Shown: positions 17,373-25,458 of the stretch, piece after piece
Layout of the letters: each line of letters begins with the position of its first letter
Position numbering within the stretch: position 1 is the stretch's first letter
Assembly (NCBI RefSeq): GCF_002736105.1
Contig: NZ_CP024123.1
Span: 2,782,001-2,846,000 of the forward strand
Length of the DNA: 64,000 nt
Direction: 5' to 3'
Source of the DNA: Solibacillus sp. R5-41
GTDB lineage: Bacteria > Bacillota > Bacilli > Bacillales_A > Planococcaceae
Notes under the pieces: generated by a model
What the model saw: the letters and a program-made list of their open reading frames with translations, nothing else
What the model was told of the DNA's origin: nothing
Databases searched by the model: none
Position numbers and translations under genes: made by a program

Positions 17373-17966
17373 TTAAGCAGTGAAATCATCAATAACTTCA
17401 ACCACTTCTATTTTCCCGTCGATTAAGAGTTCAGGAAGCTCGTTTTTCACATTACCCTGCCAATATTGTCTAGCTTGTTCCATTTTCCGAGAGAATGGAA
17501 CCCCATCTTCTTTTGGTAAAAGGTTTCCATCCCCCTCAAAGGATTTTCCAATAACTCTAAGTTTAACAATTTGCAAAACCTTCCGATTATATGAATCAAA
17601 TAATTCTTTCCATTTCAATATGTCTTCATAGTTTTTTGTCGCGTATAAACAAGACATTCTAGAAGGGTATTCTGGATATTCTTGTAGTCTGACCATTTCT
17701 ACTATTACTTCTCTAATAGCTCTTATTGTTTGGTCCGAATACTTAATAACTACATCAGCATTTTCTTTATTCAAATACAAGCCTTCATTTGAATAATGTT
17801 CTTGTAAAATTCGAAAAAAATCTTCTCCTTTAGAATTCGATTGTTCTCTTTCAAAAAAGAAGCTAAATAAGGTATTTCTTTGATTCTTATCAAAGCTTAT
17901 TATTTGACCTATACTCATTTTTTGCCTAGTAACAATGTGATAAACATACAGCTCATTCTCTTTCAT
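17373..17966 (-). CDS. DUF2441-domain protein
   Basis: A 197-residue protein. The opening [19 protein letters not shown], the middle [20 protein letters not shown] with [20 protein letters not shown], and the tail [11 protein letters not shown] are characteristic of DUF2441, an uncharacterised family common in Bacillus that resembles ADP-ribosyl-transferase-like or nucleoside-binding folds (weak inference). The ribosome site is AGGAGATAAAC. The function is not known. Confidence 0.75.
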   Translation of the reverse strand: MKENELYVYHIVTRQKMSIGQIISFDKNQRNTLFSFFFEREQSNSKGEDFFRILQEHYSNEGLYLNKENADVVIKYSDQTIRAIREVIVEMVRLQEYPEYPSRMSCLYATKNYEDILKWKELFDSYNRKVLQIVKLRVIGKSFEGDGNLLPKEDGVPFSRKMEQARQYWQGNVKNELPELLIDGKIEVVEVIDDFTA

Positions 17967-18022
17967 TGTTTATCTCCTATCTGTCTTCACCTAAATTAAT
18001 TCTTACAAAAAAGGGGTACCTT

Positions 18023-18050
18023 ATTGAACTAATCACACCCGTTAGTTTAA
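18023..18050. repeat. Minimal cassette-type repeat R9
   Basis: TTGAACTAATCACACCCGTT followed by AGTTTAA is the inverted arm pair with only a 9-nt spacer and no central hairpin. It lies 43 nt 3' of the acetyltransferase gene that stops at 18093. Confidence 0.6.
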
Positions 18051-18092
18051 GTAGGGAGCCTTGCAGTTTTGTGCAGACACATCCTATTAGTG

Positions 18093-18575
18093 TCAAACTA
18101 ATTTCTTCTCCATTGTCCAGTAAGTATCGTGCCAGCCAATATGTACATATCCTAATTGTTCGTATAAGCGACAAGCTGGATTTCTTGGATCTACGCTTAA
18201 ACATAATTTCTGATACCCATAATTTATTGCTTCTGTTTCGAGCGCACGCATTAAAGCATTTCCAATTCCTTTACCCCGAAATTCTTTAAGGATGGCAATG
18301 CCGATTTCTGGCGTTTCATCATCACCATAGCCCTTTTGTTCTTCATCAAACAGACGTAACCAAATGGCACCAATTGCTTGTTTGTCATTTTCCGCAATCA
18401 ATCCAATATCACCGCTTTGTTCCCCCCATCTCTCTACATATTTTGAGACAGATGGTTCGTCTAATATTGTTCGTGGAAAAGGTTTTTGTCCTTCTGGTAC
18501 AAATGCGGACTCATACACCATATCCTGCAAGAAGGGGATATCGTGTCTTTCAAGACTTCTTATTTCGAAACTCAC
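18093..18575 (-). CDS. GNAT-family N-acetyltransferase
   Basis: A 160-residue GNAT protein. Motif A is GIAILKEFRGKGIGNALMRA (R-x-x-G-x-G), and the last part is NPACRLYEQLGYVHIGWHDT. It starts with GTG, 9 nt after GGAGG. The local base composition is similar to its neighbours. Substrate unknown. Repeats lie on both sides (R9 at the 3' end, R10 upstream). Confidence 0.82.
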   Translation of the reverse strand: MSFEIRSLERHDIPFLQDMVYESAFVPEGQKPFPRTILDEPSVSKYVERWGEQSGDIGLIAENDKQAIGAIWLRLFDEEQKGYGDDETPEIGIAILKEFRGKGIGNALMRALETEAINYGYQKLCLSVDPRNPACRLYEQLGYVHIGWHDTYWTMEKKLV

Positions 18576-18659
18576 AGTATTGAACCTCCATTCCTTCCTG
18601 AAACTTTGAATTACTGATTTAAATTATTTCGACAAAATAAACTTTCAATCCTTTAAAGC

Positions 18660-18732
18660 TTCTCAAAGCGTTTGAAGAGCTGTCTAAGCAGCTCAATGTT
18701 CTTCATGTAAAGCATCCAGTTAGTTGAATAAG
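18660..18732. repeat. Palindromic cassette-type repeat R10
   Basis: The centre is GAGCTG-TCTAAG-CAGCTC (18677-18694), followed by AATGTTCTTCATGTAAAGC, ATCCAGTTAGTTGAATAAG. The left arm is decayed (CTTCTCAAAGCGTTTGAA). The right core ends 12 nt before the stop of the leftward membrane gene at 18744. Confidence 0.75.
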
Positions 18733-18743
18733 TAATTTAATTT

Positions 18744-19448
18744 CTAAATAAAGCGATATTTACGTGAAAATTGCGTGATAACCAAAATAATTGTTAACCC
18801 TACAACGAGATACCATATTATTTTAAAAGGAACTATGAACATTAATACACCAAATGATATAGCTGTTAAAGTGCTAACTGTAATTGATTGTATACTCGTA
18901 AATTTATCTTTAATAAAATAATAAAAAGTGAATGGTAGTGCTAAAGTAAATATCGGAATATAAATTGTTATAAAAGATGTTTTAATCAGAGATATTGAAA
19001 GTACTGCTATTATGAAACCTATTGACGTAGTAAGCGTTCTTCCTACAAATACTTTACCTGAAAAATAGCCGTATAGCAGAATAATCAAAATCGCTAAACA
19101 GGCACAAATTCCTATTATTAAAACAAATGAATGACCTATGAAAAAAGCTGACATTGAGAAACAAACTAAAGAAACGAATGGCAACAGCAATATTGAAGGA
19201 TTTTGCACTTTTTTTATATTCATTACATTTGTAAAACCTACAAGAAATATTAAAGTAAATGGAATCGTCAAATATCCTAATTCGATGTGATTAATATGAA
19301 TTACCTCTAGTTTGCCGACCATTATTATTACAAGTGACGCACAAATTTGACCAATCAATGACCAAATGCTTGATAATTTATAAGCTTGAGTAAGCTTGTC
19401 CGTAATTACAATTGAAACGATACCAATAAATAAAGCTAAATATAACAA
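18744..19448 (-). CDS. MraY/WecA-like membrane protein lacking the catalytic loop
   Basis: The protein has about 234 residues and eight or more membrane segments. The order SSIWSLIGQICASLVIIMVG, then a short loop with IELGYLTIPFTLIFLVGFTN, matches the middle of polyprenyl-phosphate N-acetylhexosamine transferases (MraY, WecA, TagO). There the next text should be x-N-x-I-D-G-L-D-G; here it is VMNIKKVQNPS. The first third of the family (with its D-D motif) is also absent. It is therefore probably a degenerate or repurposed paralogue. The start is a TTG after GGGAGGGG. Confidence 0.6.
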   Translation of the reverse strand: MLYLALFIGIVSIVITDKLTQAYKLSSIWSLIGQICASLVIIMVGKLEVIHINHIELGYLTIPFTLIFLVGFTNVMNIKKVQNPSILLLPFVSLVCFSMSAFFIGHSFVLIIGICACLAILIILLYGYFSGKVFVGRTLTTSIGFIIAVLSISLIKTSFITIYIPIFTLALPFTFYYFIKDKFTSIQSITVSTLTAISFGVLMFIVPFKIIWYLVVGLTIILVITQFSRKYRFI

Positions 19449-19555
19449 ATTTTCCCCTCCCAAGATAATTCTTTAGAAATACTTAAAGTTAAATACCCCA
19501 AATCAAATAATACCTTATGTGTAAAAAAACAACATGAATACTCTGGTAATGTTTA

Positions 19556-19699
19556 TTGAACTAACCTCCCTCTATAAACACTGATGTATCAACAGTTCCC
19601 ACCACTTCTTGGTTATTTTATAATCCGATTTTCTTATGGAAGATAGGTTTCAATTACCTGTGCTTTATTGATATTGCAGAATCGTCTCGGTTAGTTGAA
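19556..19699. repeat. Long cassette-type repeat variant R11 (144 nt)
   Basis: The outer arms are an exact 11-bp inverted pair, TTGAACTAACC at 19556-19566 and GGTTAGTTGAA at 19689-19699. The interior (about 120 nt) is unlike the other copies and lacks the GAGCTGC hairpin. The right arm is 60 nt 3' of the acetyltransferase gene that stops at 19759. Confidence 0.75.
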
Positions 19700-19758
19700 T
19701 CATTAGGATACAGAAATTGATAAATTTAACAGTTCCCCTTTAATGGAATGGCAGGTAA

Positions 19759-20235
19759 TCAGAGTCGCAATACGGTTATTGGCTCGTTGTCGCAGATTTC
19801 GCCGTTGTCACTGAAGCCAAAGCTTTCATAAAGTTTTTTGGCTGCGAAGTTATCAGTCCCATATGGGATCCAGCAGTAACGTGCTGGCCCCGCTGGAAAG
19901 GTACGTATAAATTCCAAGATTTTTTTCATGGCTTCCCGACCGTAGCCCCTGTTCTGGTATTGCTTGTCAATCATCAGTCTCAAGATGCAATAACTGTCAT
20001 CTGCTATTGATGGAAGTTCGTATCCGGTGATTCCATAAGTCAGCATAACAAAACCAACCGGCTGCTCATCCGCGTAAATGGCAAACGGAAATGGTTGTCC
20101 CCCATTGGATGCAAGGACATAACACGATGCCACGCTTGACAGATTGGAAGCAACGAAGCGGCGTTGTTCTTCTGAAACTTCCAGGTTAAATATGGCGCGG
20201 CGGTTTTCCAATGTAATTTTTCTAAGCTCAATCAT
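19759..20235 (-). CDS. GNAT-family spermidine-acetyltransferase-like protein (BltD-like)
   Basis: The protein has 158 residues. MIELRKITLENRRAIFNLEV, then DSYCILRLMIDKQYQNRGYG and REAMKKIL, then NFAAKKLYESFGFSDNGEI, matches diamine/spermidine N-acetyltransferases such as BltD. The acetyl-CoA loop is Q-N-R-G-Y-G. The coding sequence is clearly richer in G and C than its neighbours, suggesting a separate source. The start is the ATG 8-9 nt after GGGAGAA. Flanked by repeats R11 and R12. Confidence 0.82.
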   Translation of the reverse strand: MIELRKITLENRRAIFNLEVSEEQRRFVASNLSSVASCYVLASNGGQPFPFAIYADEQPVGFVMLTYGITGYELPSIADDSYCILRLMIDKQYQNRGYGREAMKKILEFIRTFPAGPARYCWIPYGTDNFAAKKLYESFGFSDNGEICDNEPITVLRL

Positions 20236-20730
20236 GCATTGCTTCTCCCTTCATCATCTAAATTAGTATCGTAATCAATGATATTTCATTGATTCCAATT
20301 CAACTTAGTAATTTAAAATCAAAAATGTAAAATCCCTATTGAACTAAGCTGTTCAACGGGCTTAAAGTAAAGTACCCGTTAGTTCAAGATAAATTACTCT
20401 ATCCTTCCTAATAGCATTGCCATTGATAGTAAAATGCTAACGTAAAAATATTTTTTCAACATTCCCACCCAATTTAACATTATTAATAAATTCAATTAAA
20501 TAATAACATATATGTAAATTATTGTTTAATAAAGATTTTAGGTCCCAAAGCCTGGTTTGGGGATATACAGTTCGTAAACAGCCAAAAGCAAACACCCCAC
20601 TCATCACTTGAATGGGGTGTATTGTTACCTAACTTATATTTTGGTACGTTTATTAAGTTTATTTTGTATACTTTATTAATCCTTATTTCACTAAAGCATC
20701 TGTTAGGGATGTAATGAATATTTAGTGAAA
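20236..20730. other. Gene-free stretch with repeat R12 and a terminator
   Basis: Repeat R12 is at 20339-20387. A stem with ACACCCCA / TGGGGTGT (20592-20620) is followed by ATTGTT. The remainder is AT-rich and shows no coding frame. Confidence 0.55.
20339..20387. repeat. Short cassette-type repeat variant R12 (49 nt)
   Basis: The outer arms TTGAACTAA / TTAGTTCAA are exact reverse complements. The interior GCTGTTCAACGGG ... CTTAAAGTAAAGTACCCG keeps the AAGTAAAG..CACCCG part but lacks the central hairpin with its T-run. The nearest leftward gene on this 3' side is the membrane gene at 20731, about 340 nt away. Confidence 0.75.
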
Positions 20731-21162
20731 TTATAACGAAATTTTCCTTTTATTATTTTTTAGTAACGAAACCAAATAAACAGTGAGGTAACCAAATAAA
20801 CCAAGTAATATTTGGATTAAGCTTAATACAAATAATGCTGATGTTGGTAAGTACCATTCTCCCAACAAAATAGTTGGAATAACAGTACAAGAGAAAAATA
20901 AAGCTCCCATAGTGAAGGTCATTATAAATATTTTTTTATCTTTCTTTATAAATCCGTAAGTTGAAGCAATGCCATTTCCGATCCCAAAAACAATCATTCC
21001 AAATAAAGCTAAACTCGCCCAATTATTAAATGGCAAAACGCCTAGCCACTCTTGCGGAAACGTATCGAAAACACCTCTTTCTAAAAACATTGACACGCCC
21101 AAATAAAAAGCACCTAAACACAATAATAAATTATAAGAATTTAAAATATTTTTTAGTAGCAT
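20731..21162 (-). CDS. Four-helix membrane protein, unknown function
   Basis: A 143-residue protein with four membrane segments: NSYNLLLCLGAFYLGVSMFL, WASLALFGMIVFGIGNGIAS, FIMTFTMGALFFSCTVIPTI and FVLSLIQILLGLFGYLTVYL. Short charged ends (NNKRKISL). The ribosome site AGGGAGG is before the ATG. I do not recognise the family, although it resembles small hydrophobic DUF proteins often found in Bacillus accessory regions. Confidence 0.65.
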   Translation of the reverse strand: MLLKNILNSYNLLLCLGAFYLGVSMFLERGVFDTFPQEWLGVLPFNNWASLALFGMIVFGIGNGIASTYGFIKKDKKIFIMTFTMGALFFSCTVIPTILLGEWYLPTSALFVLSLIQILLGLFGYLTVYLVSLLKNNKRKISL

Positions 21163-21525
21163 TTTCCCTCTACCTCCCTTTATTACTGCATTGAATAAAC
21201 TGCGTTGTCCGAGTAAAAATCGTTAATCCGTAAAGTTAAATAGAAAACACTAATATATATTGACGTATCAGCGCACCTACTCAAAACAAAAAGGTTCTTA
21301 TCAAGAATAATATTCTACTCCCTATTATCGTTTCCTCTCGTTTCCACTATCCTACCCCGTTAGCCATTCATGAAGTGCACCCCAAACACTTCACCACAGA
21401 AAACGAAAGATGATTAAGTTCTTTCAAGGGTGCTGAAGTACAAACCTTCTCTAAGCATGGTTATTAGAAGCTTTTGAAATGCCTGTTGAACTATTATCCA
21501 CGTTAGCTAAGAGGATGTTTTATGA
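21163..21525. other. Gene-free stretch
   Basis: No gene is seen. Near 21484-21508 a minimal cassette-type repeat (R13) TTGAACTATTATCCACGTTA, then GCTAA, lies close to the 3' end of the nucleotidyltransferase gene (stop at 21526). Confidence 0.5.
21484..21508. repeat. Minimal cassette-type repeat R13
   Basis: TTGAACTATTATCCACGTTA, then GCTAA: degenerate arms with a 9-10 nt spacer and no central hairpin, 18 nt from the stop of the leftward gene at 21526. Confidence 0.5.
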
Positions 21526-22251
21526 TTAAAGGTTATCTTTCCCTAATGAAAACCCTTCAAATAGTCGCCCACCGTATGGTTCTAGAACCTTTTCACTTAG
21601 TTGAATAATTTTTCTTTTCTCTCCTGTTTTATAAAAAGTATCAAAGGCTTCAACGTATTCTTCGGTAAATTTTACATCGTAATGCTTCAATGCACGAATA
21701 ACCCATTTTGAAGAACCTATCCAACGACCATTAGTTCTTAAAACAAATTCTTGAACAAGCTCAGCTAATGTGTTCGCAATAAATATTTCTTCAGCTCTAT
21801 TATTACAACCTATAAAATCATCCAGGGCATCAGTTATAAAATAACGCTTTGTCGTAATTATTTGTTCTGTCCATCTTTCAGGTCCCTTTTCTAACATCTC
21901 TTTAGCTTCTTCTTTTATAGAATCAATAATTCCTTCATCTTTTAAAATAATACCTTCTAATAACATTCTTTGCATAGAAGGCTTAGCATCTTTATAATCC
22001 ATTTCGAAAAATTGTTTATAGGAAGTTGAATTATGTACGAAAATCTCTATTGGCCAACCGAAATCAATCAATGACTCCCTGTACGAGGAGGTTATACTTT
22101 TTTCAAAAACGACGATATCCAGATCAGAGGTATCTGTTTCCTCTCCTCTTACAACACTTCCAGCCAATACAGCTCCTTGACAGGAAGGGAAGCGCTTATT
22201 AATAAACCGTTTGGCTGCTTCTACTGGATTTAACTTTTTAGTATTTCCCAT
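21526..22251 (-). CDS. Nucleotidyltransferase-fold protein
   Basis: The protein has 241 residues. The nucleotidyltransferase motif is complete: AGSVVRGEETDTSDLDIVVF, that is G-S-x9-D-x-D, with a third acidic residue in WPIEIFVHN. The C-terminal helices (residues 110-240) look like the helical domain of aminoglycoside nucleotidyltransferase-like or DUF4111-type proteins. It could modify a small molecule or act on RNA. The start is the ATG at 22251, 6 nt after GAGGTG. Confidence 0.77.
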   Translation of the reverse strand: MGNTKKLNPVEAAKRFINKRFPSCQGAVLAGSVVRGEETDTSDLDIVVFEKSITSSYRESLIDFGWPIEIFVHNSTSYKQFFEMDYKDAKPSMQRMLLEGIILKDEGIIDSIKEEAKEMLEKGPERWTEQIITTKRYFITDALDDFIGCNNRAEEIFIANTLAELVQEFVLRTNGRWIGSSKWVIRALKHYDVKFTEEYVEAFDTFYKTGEKRKIIQLSEKVLEPYGGRLFEGFSLGKDNL

Positions 22252-22337
22252 TAACTTCACCTCAAACTATTTGAATTTCTACTAACTAAAATTCATTATC
22301 AAGCCTCAATATTCTGTTCCGTTATTTTAACAACGGA

Positions 22338-22823
22338 TTAACTATTTAATTCTTTCGTTAAATTCTCAATTGCAGACAATACTTCTTTCATATTTGCTTC
22401 GTTGTTCATATTATTTCTGGCATGAAGGAGGACTGGCCTTATGGATTCGATTGAACGTCCGAAATCATACATCCATTCATAACGTGGAACCATCCAAGTA
22501 TGGAAATGATGTATTGTATCTTCATTATAAAAATAATATACATGCTCAATATTCAATACTTCCCTCTGAGCCTGCCTAATTTTTGTTAAAAGATTAACAT
22601 AATCTAATTTTTCTGCTTCAGTTAATTCATCGAAGCACTTAATATGTCGTTTAGAGGCTAAAATGATTAACCCTTTTATTGGATATGCCACATCTTGATG
22701 TGCATGAAAGTATTCCGTTTCTATAACAACTCCACCATCAGGTTCAATTAATCCACTTGTCAATGCACAACTCAAACATTCAACTTCTACACTTTTCCCG
22801 TTTGACAATATTGTTTTCCTCAC
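22338..22823 (-). CDS. HIT-like protein with altered histidine triad
   Basis: The protein has 161 residues. The segment CLSCALTSGLIEPDGGVVIE near the start and then HIKCFDELTEAEKLDYVNLL matches HIT-superfamily hydrolases/transferases. The triad normally reads H-x-H-x-H; here it is IHHFHTWMVPR, so the third histidine is a tryptophan. An N-terminal Cys pair (C16, C19) is also present. Starts with GTG. It sits upstream of the nucleotidyltransferase gene in the same direction with 86 nt between, a pairing that could be functional. Confidence 0.7.
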   Translation of the reverse strand: MRKTILSNGKSVEVECLSCALTSGLIEPDGGVVIETEYFHAHQDVAYPIKGLIILASKRHIKCFDELTEAEKLDYVNLLTKIRQAQREVLNIEHVYYFYNEDTIHHFHTWMVPRYEWMYDFGRSIESIRPVLLHARNNMNNEANMKEVLSAIENLTKELNS

Positions 22824-22867
22824 AGATAGTTTCCCCTTTCAATCATTTGGATTATTATAAAATAAGG

Positions 22868-22918
22868 GCTGACTAAACAGTTACAAAACTAACAAGTAAC
22901 GCTCTCCGTTAGTTCAAC
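22868..22918. repeat. Short cassette-type repeat R14
   Basis: CTGACTAAACAGTTACAAAAC, then TAACAAGTAACGCTCTCCGT and TAGTTCAAC. The right core matches the family, the left arm is partial, and the hairpin is replaced by a shorter interior. It is 3' of the acetyltransferase gene at 23049 and is the last copy of the array. Confidence 0.6.
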
Positions 22919-23048
22919 ATGACAAAACCTCAAATTATCATCTCTCTAATTGAAAATTAAAAGTAAACAATCTGAAAAGAATTATGTTTTTTGTTTTAAA
23001 TCCCCAGAAAAACGAATAATCAGTATTATATTTCGAATAAAAATTTTT

Positions 23049-23534
23049 CTATAGTTCTTTACTTAATATTTCTCCTGGTAACCCATCAATTTCACATAAC
23101 TTCTCCGAGATAAATCCTTGTTTAATTAAAATTTTCCTTGAAGCAATATTATCTGGATCTATAATGGCTTTTAGTGTCTTTACTTGAGTTTCTATAGCTT
23201 TTTCAATCAATACTTTCGCTATCTCACTTCCGTATCCCATACCCCAATGCTCTGGCTTTATCATATAGCCAATTTCTGCTATTCCATCGTTTTCTTCATC
23301 CAAAGTTAAATGTCCAAGTCCAATAAATTCATTTTTTGAACTATCGTTTATTTTATATGAGCCGAAATGTTCTAATAATTCATTGCGTTTCAATAGCTTT
23401 TGGAAATCTGATTGAGCTTCTTCAAAAGGAATAGCGTACTCAGTAATTTGTGCCATTACTTTCTCATTAGAAACAAGACTGAAATATTCAGGAAAATCAA
23501 CCTCTTGAAATTTTAGTAAATTTAGATTGTGCAT
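23049..23534 (-). CDS. RimJ/RimL-type GNAT N-acetyltransferase
   Basis: The protein has 161 residues and begins MHNLNLLKFQEVDFPEYFSL. The acetyl-CoA motif is GYMIKPEHWGMGYGSEIAKV (W-G-M-G-Y-G). The final part is NIASRKILIKQGFISEKLCE. This is the N-terminal-acetyltransferase-like GNAT type. The ribosome site AGGAGG precedes the ATG. Seventh GNAT gene in the accessory block and its last gene before the glycine cleavage operon. Confidence 0.82.
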   Translation of the reverse strand: MHNLNLLKFQEVDFPEYFSLVSNEKVMAQITEYAIPFEEAQSDFQKLLKRNELLEHFGSYKINDSSKNEFIGLGHLTLDEENDGIAEIGYMIKPEHWGMGYGSEIAKVLIEKAIETQVKTLKAIIDPDNIASRKILIKQGFISEKLCEIDGLPGEILSKEL

Positions 23535-23997
23535 TGTATTCCTCCTAATTTTCCCTTTTTTAAAAATACTTCCTATTTTTATATTAACTTATATGCGAAA
23601 ACTTCGACACTTTTTCGTTTAGTAACTTTTCTGAATTTTAAACAGACTTCATTACAATGCCACCCTGAACCATTAATACTTTCATTTATTTCGCCGTAAA
23701 ACATGCTATTGATAATTCTGCCATCGTTCATTCGATAATAAAGCGGGATCAAACGGAAGAGGGGGTCATTCCAGTGAGTGATGAGGCAATTGAAAAAAGG
23801 AGTTCGAAAATGAATTTAAAAAATAGGGATGATGTTTTTTGTTTCGAATGCATCACGTAAAAACCTTTAATCATAGTAAAAAAGCCACGAGCAATTTTTT
23901 AGCTCATGACTTTTCTAATCACTTTTAATCACAAAAAACAATAGCCTATCAAAACCAAAATGATTTGATAGGCTATTATAACAATTAACAATTAAAA
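23535..23997. other. Gene-free stretch with a decayed frame and terminators
   Basis: A + strand frame at about 23690-23862 reads HAIDNSAIVHSIIKRDQTEE, then GVIPVSDEAIEKRSSKMNLK, then NRDDVFCFECIT and stop, without an evident start; it may be a gene scrap. Stem AAGCCACGAGCAA / TTAGCTCATGACTT near 23882-23915 is terminator-like. The gcvPB terminator is listed separately. Confidence 0.4.
23941..23975 (-). terminator. Terminator of the glycine cleavage operon
   Basis: Stem ATAGCCTATCAAA / TTTGATAGGCTAT (13 bp) with a 9-nt loop; the minus-strand transcript continues into TGTTTTTTGTG. It closes gcvT-gcvPA-gcvPB. Confidence 0.85.
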
Positions 23998-25458
23998 TTA
24001 TTTAGTATAACGTAGAATTGGTGTACGTGCTGCACGCGTTTCGTCTAAACGATTAATAACTGTTGTATGTGGTGCTTCTTGAACGATTGAAGGATTTTCG
24101 ATCGTTTCTTGTGCAATTTGAATCATTGTATCACAGAATGCATCTAATGTTTCTTTTGATTCTGTTTCAGTTGGCTCAATCATTAACGCCTCTTCCACGT
24201 TTAATGGGAAGTAAGTTGTTGGTGGATGGTAGCCAAAGTCTAACAGGCGTTTCGCGATATCAAGAGTACGCACACCTAATTTCTTTTGACGACGACCTGA
24301 TAAAACAAATTCATGCTTACAATGACGGTTAAATGGTAAATCAAAATGCTCTTCTAAGCGACGCATCATATAGTTTGCATTTAATACTGCATATTCTGTT
24401 ACTGCTTTTAAGCCATCTGGACCCATAGTACGGATATACGTATACGCACGAACGTTAATACCGAAGTTTCCGTAGAATGGTTTTACACGTCCGATTGATT
24501 GAGGACGGTTGTAATCGAAGTGGAAAGTACCATCTTCTTTTTTCACTAATACTGGCTTTGGTAAGTATGGAATTAAATCTGCTTTCACCCCTACTGGACC
24601 TGAACCTGGACCACCGCCACCGTGTGGACCTGTGAATGTTTTGTGTAAGTTTAAGTGTACGCAGTCAAAGCCCATATCGCCAGGACGTGCTTTACTCATA
24701 ACCGCGTTTAAGTTGGCACCATCATAGTACACTTTACCGCCTACTTCATGAATAATCGCAGCCATGTCTAAAATATTTTCTTCAAATAAACCAAGTGTAT
24801 TCGGATTTGTTAACATAAGTGCCGCTGTATCTGGACCAACTACACGACGTAAATCTTCAAGGTCAACTAAGCCATCTTCACCTGATTTGATTGTAATTGT
24901 TTCAAAGCCTGCTACTGTAGCAGAAGCTGGGTTTGTACCGTGTGCAGAGTCAGGAACGATAACTTTGTTACGATGCCCTTCTCCGTTTGCTTCATGGAAG
25001 GCACGAATCATCATTAATGCTGTCCACTCACCATGTGCACCTGCAGCTGGTTGTAGTGTTACTTCATCCATACCTGTAATTTCTTCTAATGAAGTTTGTA
25101 AATCATATAATAATTCCATTGCCCCTTGCACCGTTGACTCATCTTGTAATGGGTGAACGTTTGCAAAACCAGCATAGCGCGCTACTGATTCGTTAATTTT
25201 TGGATTGTACTTCATTGTACAAGAACCAAGTGGGTAGAAGCCTGAATCTACGCCGTGGTTGCGACGAGATAAAGCTGTATAGTGACGCATAATATCTAGC
25301 TCAGATACTTCTGGAAGTTCTGCTGCTTCTTGACGGACAAGCTCAGCTGGTAATAAGTCTGTAAGGTCGAAATCTGGCACGTCTAATGGCTCTAAGTTGT
25401 AGCCTACGCGACCTTCTTTCGTAATTTCAAAAATGAGTGATTGGTTTTCGTTATGCAT
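23998..25458 (-). CDS. gcvPB: Glycine dehydrogenase (decarboxylating), subunit 2
   Basis: A protein of 486 residues, the PLP-binding half of the two-subunit P-protein. The PLP lysine is K273 in [20 protein letters not shown]. Other marks are [22 protein letters not shown] and [11 protein letters not shown]. With GcvPA it decarboxylates glycine and transfers the aminomethyl group to the lipoyl arm of GcvH (not encoded here). The start chosen is the ATG at 25458 (MHNENQSL), overlapping the gcvPA stop by 8 nt. A frame extending 10 codons upstream lies inside gcvPA and is rejected. Confidence 0.95.
   Translation of the reverse strand: MHNENQSLIFEITKEGRVGYNLEPLDVPDFDLTDLLPAELVRQEAAELPEVSELDIMRHYTALSRRNHGVDSGFYPLGSCTMKYNPKINESVARYAGFANVHPLQDESTVQGAMELLYDLQTSLEEITGMDEVTLQPAAGAHGEWTALMMIRAFHEANGEGHRNKVIVPDSAHGTNPASATVAGFETITIKSGEDGLVDLEDLRRVVGPDTAALMLTNPNTLGLFEENILDMAAIIHEVGGKVYYDGANLNAVMSKARPGDMGFDCVHLNLHKTFTGPHGGGGPGSGPVGVKADLIPYLPKPVLVKKEDGTFHFDYNRPQSIGRVKPFYGNFGINVRAYTYIRTMGPDGLKAVTEYAVLNANYMMRRLEEHFDLPFNRHCKHEFVLSGRRQKKLGVRTLDIAKRLLDFGYHPPTTYFPLNVEEALMIEPTETESKETLDAFCDTMIQIAQETIENPSIVQEAPHTTVINRLDETRAARTPILRYTK

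Noticed and set aside
3400-22920. Classical integron attC sites
   Set aside because: Arms read GAACTAA/TTAGTTC, not strict RYYYAAC/GTTRRRY, and no intI gene is present. I report the array as attC-like only.
3400-22920. CRISPR array
   Set aside because: Repeats are kilobases apart with genes between, not short direct repeats with uniform spacers.
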